From positions 1 through 11,003 of the forward strand of contig JBGVOM010000176.1 of the NCBI GenBank assembly GCA_045126515.1: a stretch of 11,003 nt of DNA, given 5' to 3'. Each line of letters opens with the position of its first letter. Positions within the stretch are counted from its first letter, which is position 1. The notes below the pieces were generated by a model. That model saw only the letters and a program-made list of their open reading frames with translations, searched no databases and was not told the origin of the DNA. This DNA comes from RUG11237 sp045126515. Lineage in GTDB: Bacteria > Bacillota > Clostridia > Lachnospirales > Lachnospiraceae. This document shows, in pieces, positions 1 to 6,298 of this stretch. The translations under genes and the position numbers were made by a program.

Positions 1-45
1 GCCATGGACAATGGCTTATTAAAGTACGCTTCTTTTATAGAATGA
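1..45 (+). CDS. C-terminal tail of a probable IS transposase (partial)
   Basis: Frame 1 is open from the window edge and reads AMDNGLLKYASFIE, then TGA at 43-45. It ends about 50 bases before the terminal inverted repeat, where a transposase of this family normally ends. Fourteen residues are too few to identify a family on their own, so the call rests on position next to the repeat. Confidence 0.4.
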   Translation, partial: AMDNGLLKYASFIE

Positions 46-95
46 TAGAATAAATCAGAATCTTTTCTTGAAATTAATCAAAAAACAGCAAAAAT

Positions 96-140
96 GAAGC
101 TGCCGCTTCACGAATTTTCATTCGTTAAAGCGACAGCCCC
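96..140. repeat. Right terminal inverted repeat of the left IS element, with an internal imperfect palindrome
   Basis: The inward end (GAAGCTG at 96) and the outer end (ACAGCCCC, ending 140) match the TIR at 10766-10800 in inverse orientation; both share GGGGCTGTCGC at the tip and CAGCTTC inside. The repeat folds on itself: arms at roughly 99-115 and 120-136 pair with one bulge and one mismatch around a short A/T loop. Such a structured end can act as a transcription block or as a recognition hairpin; either role is inferred. Confidence 0.65.
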
Positions 141-141
141 C

Positions 142-264
142 TTATCAGTAAGTTTTTGTAGAGAGAACAACTTGCCTGTTTTAGGTGGAAAGATAGAACT
201 TACAGATGGGATTGCATGTTATCTTGATACTGGGAAAGAGTTAAAAACTTCTTCAAGGACATAT
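142..264. other. Gene-free stretch between the IS end and the regulatory promoter
   Basis: No start codon with a ribosome site is seen here. One + frame is open from inside the terminal repeat to 369, but it runs through the promoter and its only start lies in the IS repeat, so it is probably not a gene. Its residues (for example LPVLGGKIELTDG) look protein-like and could be the remnant of a gene cut by the insertion; I do not recognise the family. Confidence 0.3.
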
Positions 265-294
265 TTGACAATAAAAACGAGCCTGCGTTACAAT
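265..294 (+). promoter_or_regulatory. Near-consensus sigma-A promoter for the two-component/ABC operon
   Basis: TTGACA (265-270) is a perfect -35 box, followed by an 18-base spacer and TACAAT (289-294), a five-of-six match to TATAAT. Transcription would start near 301, giving a leader of about 65 bases before the response regulator ATG at 366. It lies about 125 bases inside the left IS end, so the operon has its own promoter and does not need to be read from the IS. Confidence 0.75.
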
Positions 295-365
295 GTGATG
301 GTGCAGATAAAAATCATAATATGGGAAGAAGATAGAATTCTGATTTTTCACCGAAGGAGAATGAG

Positions 366-1016
366 ATGAAAAGTATTTTATTACTTGAAGATGATGAAAA
401 CTTAAATAGAGGAATCCGTCTAAAGTTAAGCAAGGAAGGATATCGTGTGTTTTCAGCATGTACTATATCGGAAGCAGAATCAATATTTAGTAAAGAAAAT
501 ATTGATCTTGTCATTAGTGATATTACTTTACCGGATGGAAATGGTTTGGATTTTGGAAAAGTGATAAGAGAAAAAAGCAATGCAGTTTTGATTTATTTAA
601 CAGCAATGGATCAGGAAATAGATATTGTAAATGGATATGATACAGGCGCGGATGACTATATCACCAAGCCTTTTTCGGTAAATATTCTTACATCGAAAGT
701 AAATGCTTTTATGAGAAGATTAGGCAATAGTGAAGAAGGGGTGTATATTTCAGGCGATATTGAAGTGTTTGTAAATGATATGCAGGTGAAAAAAGCCGAA
801 ACACCTATTACATTAAGTAAGACGGAGTTACAGCTTTTGATTTTTCTTCTTGAAAATGCAGGACATATACTATCCAAGGAAAGCATTCTTGAAAAAGTAT
901 GGGGGCTGGATGGACAGTTTGTGGATGATAACACAGTAACAGTAAATATCAGCCGTCTTAAGAATAAGCTTGGAACAGACAGCATAGAAAATGTAAGGGG
1001 GCTTGGATATTTATAG
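366..1016 (+). CDS. OmpR-family response regulator, C-terminus shortened by an amber codon
   Basis: This 216-residue protein is a DNA-binding response regulator. The receiver domain (about 1-118) has the acidic pair D9/D10, the phospho-acceptor D52 in VISDITLPDGNG, T79 and K101 in the KPF motif. The winged-helix DNA-binding domain (about 128-216) has the recognition helix around 187-203 and ends in RGLGYL. AAGGAG at 354-359 sits 6 bases before the ATG and fixes the start. The partner is the histidine kinase directly downstream, and the likely target is the ABC exporter operon. The end is odd: after GYL the codon is TAG (1014-1016), where relatives often have Trp. If it were TGG, the frame would run on for TEKVNKK to TAA at 1038-1040. 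Loss of about eight tail residues probably leaves the fold intact. The family call is firm; the target is inferred. Confidence 0.93.
   Translation: MKSILLLEDDENLNRGIRLKLSKEGYRVFSACTISEAESIFSKENIDLVISDITLPDGNGLDFGKVIREKSNAVLIYLTAMDQEIDIVNGYDTGADDYITKPFSVNILTSKVNAFMRRLGNSEEGVYISGDIEVFVNDMQVKKAETPITLSKTELQLLIFLLENAGHILSKESILEKVWGLDGQFVDDNTVTVNISRLKNKLGTDSIENVRGLGYL
995..1016 (+). promoter_or_regulatory. Translation-coupling site between regulator and kinase (stop/start overlap ATAG)
   Basis: A purine-rich AAGGGGG (995-1001) lies 11 bases before ATA at 1013-1015, which overlaps the regulator stop TAG at 1014-1016. The layout is that of a stop-start overlap used for re-initiation, except that the start codon is ATA instead of ATG. 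No ATG, GTG or TTG occurs in the kinase frame between 980 and 1052. Confidence 0.5.
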
Positions 1017-1051
1017 ACAGAAAAGGTAAACAAAAAATAAGTTTTATATGC

Positions 1052-2203
1052 TTGATTTTAGGTGTTATAGCTCTATTTGTAACGCTTTCCTTCTGCAAAG
1101 TATTATGTGAGAATAGAAACTGCGAAGAACAAAAGAAGGAATTATCCACGATTTATCCGGAAATTGCAGATGAACTAAGTGAGAATATTTCCTATTATGC
1201 AGCTAAGAACATTCAAACAGATTTCTTGATTATGTTGGTTGTCATGCTTCTGACAGTTATAGTCCTGACAGGTGCATATTATTTATTAACTTCTGCAAAT
1301 AGACAAAAGCTTACAGAAGCAGAAAATGAACTGAATTATATATATGAGCAGCTACTTCGTTTTCAGAATGGAAATGTGGATATGCTTCCATTACCAGAGG
1401 AAAGCAGTTTGCAAAAATTTGGAGATGTGTATGATAAATTAAAAGAGTTAGGATATTATTTTTCTAATCTGAAAGAGCGCCTTAAGCAGGAAGAGAATAG
1501 TACGAAAGCATTGATTACAGATATTTCGCATCAGTTAAAAACACCATTGGCTTCTATAAGAATGAGTCATGAGTTGTCACTTTCCTCAGATTTATCTGAG
1601 GAAGAAAGGCAGTCATTTATGGAAACGGAAACCCAGGAAATTCTTAAAATGGAAGCGCTGCTGGATGAGCTGGTGAAGCTTTCACGCCTTGAAAACAGTA
1701 TGATTCAGATTAAATGCGAAAAGTGCAGCATTAAGAAGACCATTAGCGAAGCTGTAAGTCAGATATACATAAAAGCACATGCTAAGAATATAGAAATATG
1801 CGTGGATATGGAAAATGATGTGGAAACTCTGCATGATCATAAGTGGACGGTGGAAGCTCTGGTAAATATCCTTGAGAATGCAGTAAAGTATTCCGCACAA
1901 GGGACTACGGTAAATATTTATGTGAGCTGTTTAGTAAATCATGTTCTGATTCAGGTTGAGGATGAAGGAATCGGCATCCCGGAAGGGGAAGTGCATGAGA
2001 TATTCAAACGTTTCTACCGGGGAAGTAATACGAAAGATATTGTAAAGGAAGGGGCAGGCGTAGGACTGTATCTTGCAAGAAGCATTATAGAGCAGCAAGG
2101 TGGCTCCATTGTTGCGAAGAGAAAAAATGGTAATGGAACAATCTTTCAGATTATGCTGACCTTATCTGATTTTGAAAAAAATAAGACCCTTACAAAACTG
2201 TAA
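1052..2203 (+). CDS. Membrane sensor histidine kinase of the two-component pair (start uncertain; true N-terminus probably at 1013)
   Basis: This kinase should phosphorylate the upstream regulator. Numbered from the TTG at 1052, it has membrane helices at about 1-18 and 56-79 flanking a short outside loop of some 36 residues, and a linker with possible HAMP/coiled-coil character. The HisKA box DISHQLKTPLASI carries the phospho-acceptor H160. The HATPase domain has the N box (NILENAVKYS), G1 (DEGIGIP), F box (RFYRGSN) and G2 (GAGVGLYL). The loop start is rich in Cys (C15, C19, C24). The start is unsettled: TTG 1052 has no ribosome site and begins inside the first helix. The same frame is open upstream and reads IDRKGKQKISFIC from 1013, an ideal cytoplasmic leader, but its first codon is ATA. 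A GGGGG-rich ribosome site at 995-1001 fits a start at 1013. Either the kinase starts at ATA, poorly, or at TTG, or the ATG was mutated or misread. Confidence 0.88.
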   Translation: MILGVIALFVTLSFCKVLCENRNCEEQKKELSTIYPEIADELSENISYYAAKNIQTDFLIMLVVMLLTVIVLTGAYYLLTSANRQKLTEAENELNYIYEQLLRFQNGNVDMLPLPEESSLQKFGDVYDKLKELGYYFSNLKERLKQEENSTKALITDISHQLKTPLASIRMSHELSLSSDLSEEERQSFMETETQEILKMEALLDELVKLSRLENSMIQIKCEKCSIKKTISEAVSQIYIKAHAKNIEICVDMENDVETLHDHKWTVEALVNILENAVKYSAQGTTVNIYVSCLVNHVLIQVEDEGIGIPEGEVHEIFKRFYRGSNTKDIVKEGAGVGLYLARSIIEQQGGSIVAKRKNGNGTIFQIMLTLSDFEKNKTLTKL

Positions 2204-2219
2204 TAGTTTCTGTAAGGGT
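2186..2219 (+). terminator. Hairpin at the 3' end of the kinase gene, possible attenuator or weak terminator
   Basis: ACCCTTACAAAACT (2186-2199) pairs with AGTTTCTGTAAGGGT (2205-2219), a stem of 14 pairs with one bulged base and a short loop that holds the kinase TAA. Only four T follow, so termination is probably partial. It sits between the sensor genes and the ABC genes and could lower exporter expression relative to the regulators, or protect the upstream mRNA end. Confidence 0.5.
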
Positions 2220-2278
2220 TTTGTAATGTCTGAGAGATAAGATAAGAACATCAAAAATAGAAAAGGAAGGAAATAATT

Positions 2279-2953
2279 ATGAACGAAATCGTAAAAATAT
2301 CGGACTTGGTAAAGTATTATTATGTTGGTGAAAATGTTGTAAAAGCAGTAGACCACACGAACTTAGAAATCGAGAGAGGAAAATTCACAGCCATTGTTGG
2401 ACGTTCCGGTTCCGGAAAGTCTACACTGCTTCAGATTATGGGTGGCTTGGACCGACCGGATTCTGGAGAAGTCATCATAGATGGAAAGAATCTTTTTGAA
2501 CTTAAGGGAAATCAGTTGGCTATTTTTCGAAGAAAAAAGATTGGTTTTATCTTTCAAGACTTTAATCTGATTCCGTCCTTAAATGTTTGGGAAAATGTTG
2601 TTCTTCCCATGGGACTTGATGGAAGAAAAGTAAATAAAGATGATGTAATGAAAATACTAGAACAGATTGGACTTGGAGAAAAGACAGAGGCTATGCCTAA
2701 TACCTTGTCCGGGGGACAAAAGCAGCGAGTTGCTATAGCAAGGGCTTTAGTAAGTTCGCCTGCAATTATTTTGGCGGATGAACCAACGGGAAATCTTGAT
2801 TCCAAAACGGAACTGGAAGTTATGGCTTTGCTAAAAAAATGTGTAAAAGATTTTAATCAGACATTGGTTATGATTACACATGATGAGACCATAGCACAAA
2901 TGGCAGATGTTGTGGTGGTTATCGAAGATGGTAAGGTGGTGAGAAAATCATGA
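2279..2953 (+). CDS. ABC transporter ATP-binding protein (MacB/LolD/BceA-like)
   Basis: This 224-residue cytoplasmic ATPase powers the permease encoded next. All motifs are intact: Walker A GRSGSGKST (41-49), Q-loop Q93 in IFQDFN, signature LSGGQ (143-147), Walker B IILADEP (163-169, catalytic E168), D-loop GNLD (171-174) and switch H201. The order and length match the family that works with FtsX-type permeases, which are usually extruders or mechanotransmitters and not importers; no binding protein is encoded here. A strong AAGGAAGG ribosome site (2263-2270) lies 8 bases before the ATG. The stop overlaps the permease start (ATGA at 2950-2953), so the two subunits are translationally coupled. 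With the two-component pair upstream it resembles bacitracin/peptide-resistance modules. The substrate is unknown. Confidence 0.95.
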   Translation: MNEIVKISDLVKYYYVGENVVKAVDHTNLEIERGKFTAIVGRSGSGKSTLLQIMGGLDRPDSGEVIIDGKNLFELKGNQLAIFRRKKIGFIFQDFNLIPSLNVWENVVLPMGLDGRKVNKDDVMKILEQIGLGEKTEAMPNTLSGGQKQRVAIARALVSSPAIILADEPTGNLDSKTELEVMALLKKCVKDFNQTLVMITHDETIAQMADVVVVIEDGKVVRKS

Positions 2954-5403
2954 GTATGGTAGCTAGAATTGCTTTATCAAATATGAAATATCATAAAAGT
3001 AAGAATATATTAACTGGAATTGCGATTTTCCTTACTACCTTATTACTATTTCTCGTCCCAACGATGGGAATGGATCTGATCAATAGTCAGAAGGCAGCAG
3101 TCAATGAGCTGTATCCTACGTGGCACGCCTTGTTTCGAAATGTGCCGGAAGATACCGTGACGAAATTGGCTTCACACCATTTGATAGAAAGCTATGGTCT
3201 GCGAAGTGATCTTGGATACATAGCGGTTGATAATATGAATATTTCTATGATGTATATGGATGCGCAAGCTATGGAAATGTATAAGTTAGAACTTTCGGAA
3301 GGAAGATTACCAGAGGCAGAAAATGAGATTGTTGTTTCGAGAGGAATCTTAGAGGCACTCTCTTTGTCAGGAGAACTTGGTGATACTGTCACAATTCTAT
3401 ATCAGGTGTATAGAAATGAAAGCTTAGATTTTATACAGAAAAAAGACTTTGTAATTTGTGGATTTCTGCCTGATACGGAAATAAATAAGGAAGAAAAGTC
3501 TTATACATCGCTGGTTTCGAAAGCATTTTTGAAGGAAGAAATTCCGTCAGACCAGATTGGTTACCGTTTTTTGTTTCAGATTGATACAGAGTATGCAAAT
3601 GATACGGAGAAGATTGAAATAAATATAAAGCAGATAGCAGAGCAGTTTGGTGTTTCTGAACAGGATTACAGGATAAATGAGAACTATTTGTGGTCCAATT
3701 ATGTGGATCCATCCTTTATACCGATTATGGTTCTTATCATGCTGATTATTATAATAGCAGGGATTATCACGATTTATAGTATTTACTATATTTCCATGGG
3801 GGAGCGGGTTCAGGAATTTGGAAAGATAAAAGCAATCGGTGCAACCACAGGTCAACTTAGAAGAATCGTTTTGTTGGAAGGCTTTCTGGTTGCCGGAATT
3901 GCAGTCCCTCTCGGACTGTTGGCGGGTACTTTGTTAGCTAAATATGTATTTTTATGTATTTTCAAGTTATACAAAAATGAGAATATGCTCATGTCTACCA
4001 TTCAGGGGCTGATTCAAAGAGGAGAAGTACCGTTGATTGTTCCGTGGATTTATCTGCTTGCAATGGGTGTTGCAATGATTACGGTTTTCCTGTCATTACT
4101 TCGACCAATGAAAATAGCTGCGAAGGTTTCCGAAATAGAAGCTATGCGATACAGAGGAGAGCAGACCACGAAAAAGAGCAGAAAAGGTTATTCTGATATT
4201 ACAGTTACCCGACTTGCTATGATACATCTTGCAGGCAATAAGAAAAAGAGTATGATTACAATCTGCTCCATGGCGATTACAGGCTTATTCTTTATGGTGG
4301 TTGCCACGGTATTGTCATGTGCCAATCCAAGTGAAGCTGCGGATAATTCCATTATGGGAGAATATCAAATTTCTCCAGTGATAGATTTTAACAATAAGGA
4401 GCATCCTGAACTGGGGTGGAGTCAGGTACAGAAAAATAATCCGCTTACAGAAGAACTTAAGGAACAGATTTTACAGATTGACGGAGTAAATTCCGTAGAA
4501 TGTTATCTGGGAAATTATGTGGAAGGGGATGCATTTGATGGAAATAGAGAGGGAATGATTGGGGTTCCTGAAAGTGGCAAAGAATTGCTGGAAAATGGAA
4601 TCATAGAAGGAAATGTAACCTATGAGGAATTAAAAAGTGGAGATAAAGTAATCATAGATAAGAATCTGCTTCACTGGTATCCAAATCTGAAAATAGGAGA
4701 TGTTATGGATGTAGTAATCGAGGACGGAGATGAAAAATGCCACAAACAATTGGAGATTGCAGCAATTGGTGATTATGATTTAGGTTTTACAAGGTATCAT
4801 TATCTGATTATGGCCAAAGAGGGACTTCGTTCTTTCAGCAAATATAATTTGAATATGTATTACCGCATATTTGCCGATAAAAAATATGACGCAGACGTAG
4901 AAGCCGAACTAAAAGCAATTGTCGAAGAAAATGGCAGGACCCAGATGGAAACCTGGAAAGCGTTCTATGATGAGTGGAATTCAGCTTTGACTCTGACAAG
5001 AGGTGCCTGCTATGCATTTCTTGGAATACTGGGTGCAATCTGTATTATGAATATGATTAATACCATGATTCATAGTGTTCATGTCAGAAGAAAAGAAATT
5101 GGTATGCTACAGGCGGTTGGAATGTCGGATTTGCAGCTCCTGAAAATGCTGCAGCTCGAAGGCTTATTTTATACAGCTGGAACGCTAATTGTAGCGGTAG
5201 GAGGCGGAAGTATGGCAGGATATCCTGTTTTCTTATGGGCGAGAAATACTGGAATGTTCAGTATCAGAAATTATCATTATCCTCTGGCAGCAACCCTGAT
5301 TATGGTTGCCGTGCTTGTATTCGTTCAGGTAATTATGATATTTATAATCGGGAAATCTGTGAAAAAGGATTCTCTGATTGACAGAATACGATTTGACAGT
5401 TAA
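2950..5403 (+). CDS. ABC transporter permease with two FtsX/MacB-type domains
   Basis: This is an 817-residue membrane protein. About eight membrane helices are visible: 20-41, 255-281, 308-337, 364-384, 435-457, 680-708, 737-760 and 777-801. They form two four-helix FtsX units, each opening with one helix followed by a large outside domain (about 42-254 and 458-675). Each unit carries the conserved cytoplasmic coupling segment before its third helix (GKIKAIGATTGQL at 291-303, then KEIGMLQAVGM at 715-725), the site that contacts the ATPase. This is the duplicated form, unlike the ten-helix BceB type with a single large outside loop, so the bacitracin-detoxification label should be used with care. 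It starts inside the last codons of the ATPase gene. No clear terminator follows; a damaged ATPase gene begins within a few bases of its stop. Likely job: export of, or extraction from the membrane of, a hydrophobic or peptide compound. Confidence 0.93.
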   Translation: MSMVARIALSNMKYHKSKNILTGIAIFLTTLLLFLVPTMGMDLINSQKAAVNELYPTWHALFRNVPEDTVTKLASHHLIESYGLRSDLGYIAVDNMNISMMYMDAQAMEMYKLELSEGRLPEAENEIVVSRGILEALSLSGELGDTVTILYQVYRNESLDFIQKKDFVICGFLPDTEINKEEKSYTSLVSKAFLKEEIPSDQIGYRFLFQIDTEYANDTEKIEINIKQIAEQFGVSEQDYRINENYLWSNYVDPSFIPIMVLIMLIIIIAGIITIYSIYYISMGERVQEFGKIKAIGATTGQLRRIVLLEGFLVAGIAVPLGLLAGTLLAKYVFLCIFKLYKNENMLMSTIQGLIQRGEVPLIVPWIYLLAMGVAMITVFLSLLRPMKIAAKVSEIEAMRYRGEQTTKKSRKGYSDITVTRLAMIHLAGNKKKSMITICSMAITGLFFMVVATVLSCANPSEAADNSIMGEYQISPVIDFNNKEHPELGWSQVQKNNPLTEELKEQILQIDGVNSVECYLGNYVEGDAFDGNREGMIGVPESGKELLENGIIEGNVTYEELKSGDKVIIDKNLLHWYPNLKIGDVMDVVIEDGDEKCHKQLEIAAIGDYDLGFTRYHYLIMAKEGLRSFSKYNLNMYYRIFADKKYDADVEAELKAIVEENGRTQMETWKAFYDEWNSALTLTRGACYAFLGILGAICIMNMINTMIHSVHVRRKEIGMLQAVGMSDLQLLKMLQLEGLFYTAGTLIVAVGGGSMAGYPVFLWARNTGMFSIRNYHYPLAATLIMVAVLVFVQVIMIFIIGKSVKKDSLIDRIRFDS

Positions 5404-5407
5404 GTAG

Positions 5408-6129
5408 AAGTTATTTGGTATAGACGTTTCTAAATTGGACAGATTTTTCCTAAGACTTCAAATGGAAACGGGAGTGGAACTGATTGAAAGAAAGTCAGTT
5501 ATCATTTTTGATGAAATTCAGTTGTTTCCAAAGGCAAGGCAAGCAATAAAGCATCTTGTGAAGGATGGTCGATATGATTATATTGAAACTGGTTCGCTAA
5601 TCTCTATAAAGAAAAATGTAAAAGACATACTGATTCCTTCAGAAGAACACAAAATATATGTTTATCCAATGGATTATGAAGAATTTTTGTGGGAAACGGG
5701 CGGAAACCCAAATGTACTAGATTTATATTATGACGATTTAAAGAAAATTGATACCTCTGGAAGGATTACGGATATGTATAAATCTGTTCCAAGTCAATTG
5801 GCAGGTAAGAAAAAGCATTATGTAATTACGGCTGCAACGGGAAAACAGAAGACTAGAAAAGATGAAGAACGTCTCTTTGAGCTGATTGATTCAGGACTGG
5901 TGTTGCCTTGCTATAATGTGACAAATCCCGGTGTCTCATTATCACAAACAAAAGATATAGATTGCTTTAAGTTATATTTATCAGATATAGGCCTGTTTAC
6001 AACGATGTTATTTAATGATTCGGAAAATGGGATAGAAGATATTTACTGTCGCAGAAGGATGTGGGAAAGGTTGGAACGCTGAAGTTGAAACCAATATATA
6101 TGGCTCCTTTTCTACTTAAGGATATTTAA
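5408..6129 (+). pseudogene. Decayed AAA_14/DUF4143 ATPase gene (N-terminus lost, internal deletions, frameshift)
   Basis: The open part (TTG 5435 to TGA 6082; frame open from 5408) gives DRFFLRLQMETGVELIER, then VIIFDEIQLFPKARQ, which is the Walker B region of the AAA_14 superfamily, then ETGSLISI (sensor region) and PMDYEEFLWETGG leading into DUF4143. Family members are roughly 400 residues or more and begin with a Walker A P-loop about 60-80 residues before this point; none is present, because the permease stop lies directly upstream. After LDLYY (near 5730) the frame jumps to DDLKKIDTSGRI, skipping the stretch of DUF4143 normally found there. After GIEDIYC (near 6050) it runs into RRRMWERLER and stops, while another frame (6058-6129) reads VGKVGTLKLKPIYMAPFL, which resembles the usual C-terminal end of such ATPases. 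Without a P-loop it cannot be an active ATPase. Extents of the deletions come from my memory of the family. Confidence 0.8.
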
Positions 6130-6237
6130 AAAATGTAACATTGATAACAAAAAATTGCCCAAAGGATGCGTTGTAAAAGCGAGGATACATGCTATGGGCA
6201 TCCCTCTAATCGTCAAGTATAAACTGCGTGAAACATA
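6130..6237. other. Intergenic stretch between the dead ATPase and the SOS promoter
   Basis: Nothing codes here. It contains short complementary pieces (TGCCC 6156-6160 with GGGCA 6196-6200; GGATGC 6164-6169 with GCATCC 6198-6203), but they overlap and compete, and no T-run follows, so no terminator or RNA gene is called. Confidence 0.3.
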
Positions 6238-6266
6238 TTGAAAATAGAACAAATGTTTGCTATAAT
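6238..6266 (+). promoter_or_regulatory. Sigma-A promoter of the translesion-synthesis operon
   Basis: TTGAAA (6238-6243), a 17-base spacer, and a perfect TATAAT (6261-6266) form a strong promoter. The start of transcription would be near 6273, leaving a leader of about 25 bases with a strong ribosome site. A LexA box fills the spacer, so repression should be direct. Confidence 0.82.
6246..6259 (+). promoter_or_regulatory. LexA (DinR) SOS box
   Basis: The 14-mer AGAACAAATGTTTG matches the Gram-positive consensus CGAACRNRYGTTYG at every position except the first C. It lies wholly between the -35 and -10 boxes of the polymerase promoter, so bound LexA would block RNA polymerase. That the next gene is an error-prone polymerase makes the match much more credible than the motif alone. 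Confidence 0.82.
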
Positions 6267-6281
6267 AAAACGTATCATAGC

Positions 6282-6289
6282 AGAGGAGG
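6282..6289 (+). promoter_or_regulatory. Ribosome binding site that sets the TTG start of the polymerase
   Basis: AGAGGAGG ends 9 bases before TTG at 6299. No ATG or GTG is available in this frame nearby, and the protein begins VKKYIAIDLKSFYASVE right after it, with the usual Y-family N-terminal length, so TTG is the start. Confidence 0.75.
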
Positions 6290-6298
6290 ACAACAAAT

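Larger units (their letters stand above)
1..141 (+). mobile_element. Right end of an IS1182-like insertion sequence, continuing off the left edge
   Basis: This stretch holds the tail of a probable transposase reading frame (to base 45), about 50 bases of AT-rich DNA, and a terminal inverted repeat ending at 140 or 141. The outermost bases of that repeat, read inward on the minus strand, are GGGGCTGTCGC. They match base for base the outer end of the element that starts at 10766, where the reading frame is recognisably an IS1182-type transposase. The element therefore belongs to the same family and points the same way (transposase on +). It cannot be told from the window whether it is complete outside, or the same IS species as the right-hand one. 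Confidence 0.7.

Noticed and set aside
94..369. 91-codon + open frame starting inside the IS terminal repeat
   Set aside because: Its start lies in the repeat, it has no ribosome site, and it runs over the strong promoter at 265-294 and the regulator's ribosome site.
1048..1050. ATG as a possible kinase start
   Set aside because: It is in a different frame from the kinase; that frame reaches stops quickly and gives no kinase sequence.
6150..6205. Inverted pieces TGCCC/GGGCA and GGATGC/GCATCC as a terminator or small RNA
   Set aside because: The two pairings overlap and exclude each other, the stems are 5-6 bp with long loops, and no T-run follows.
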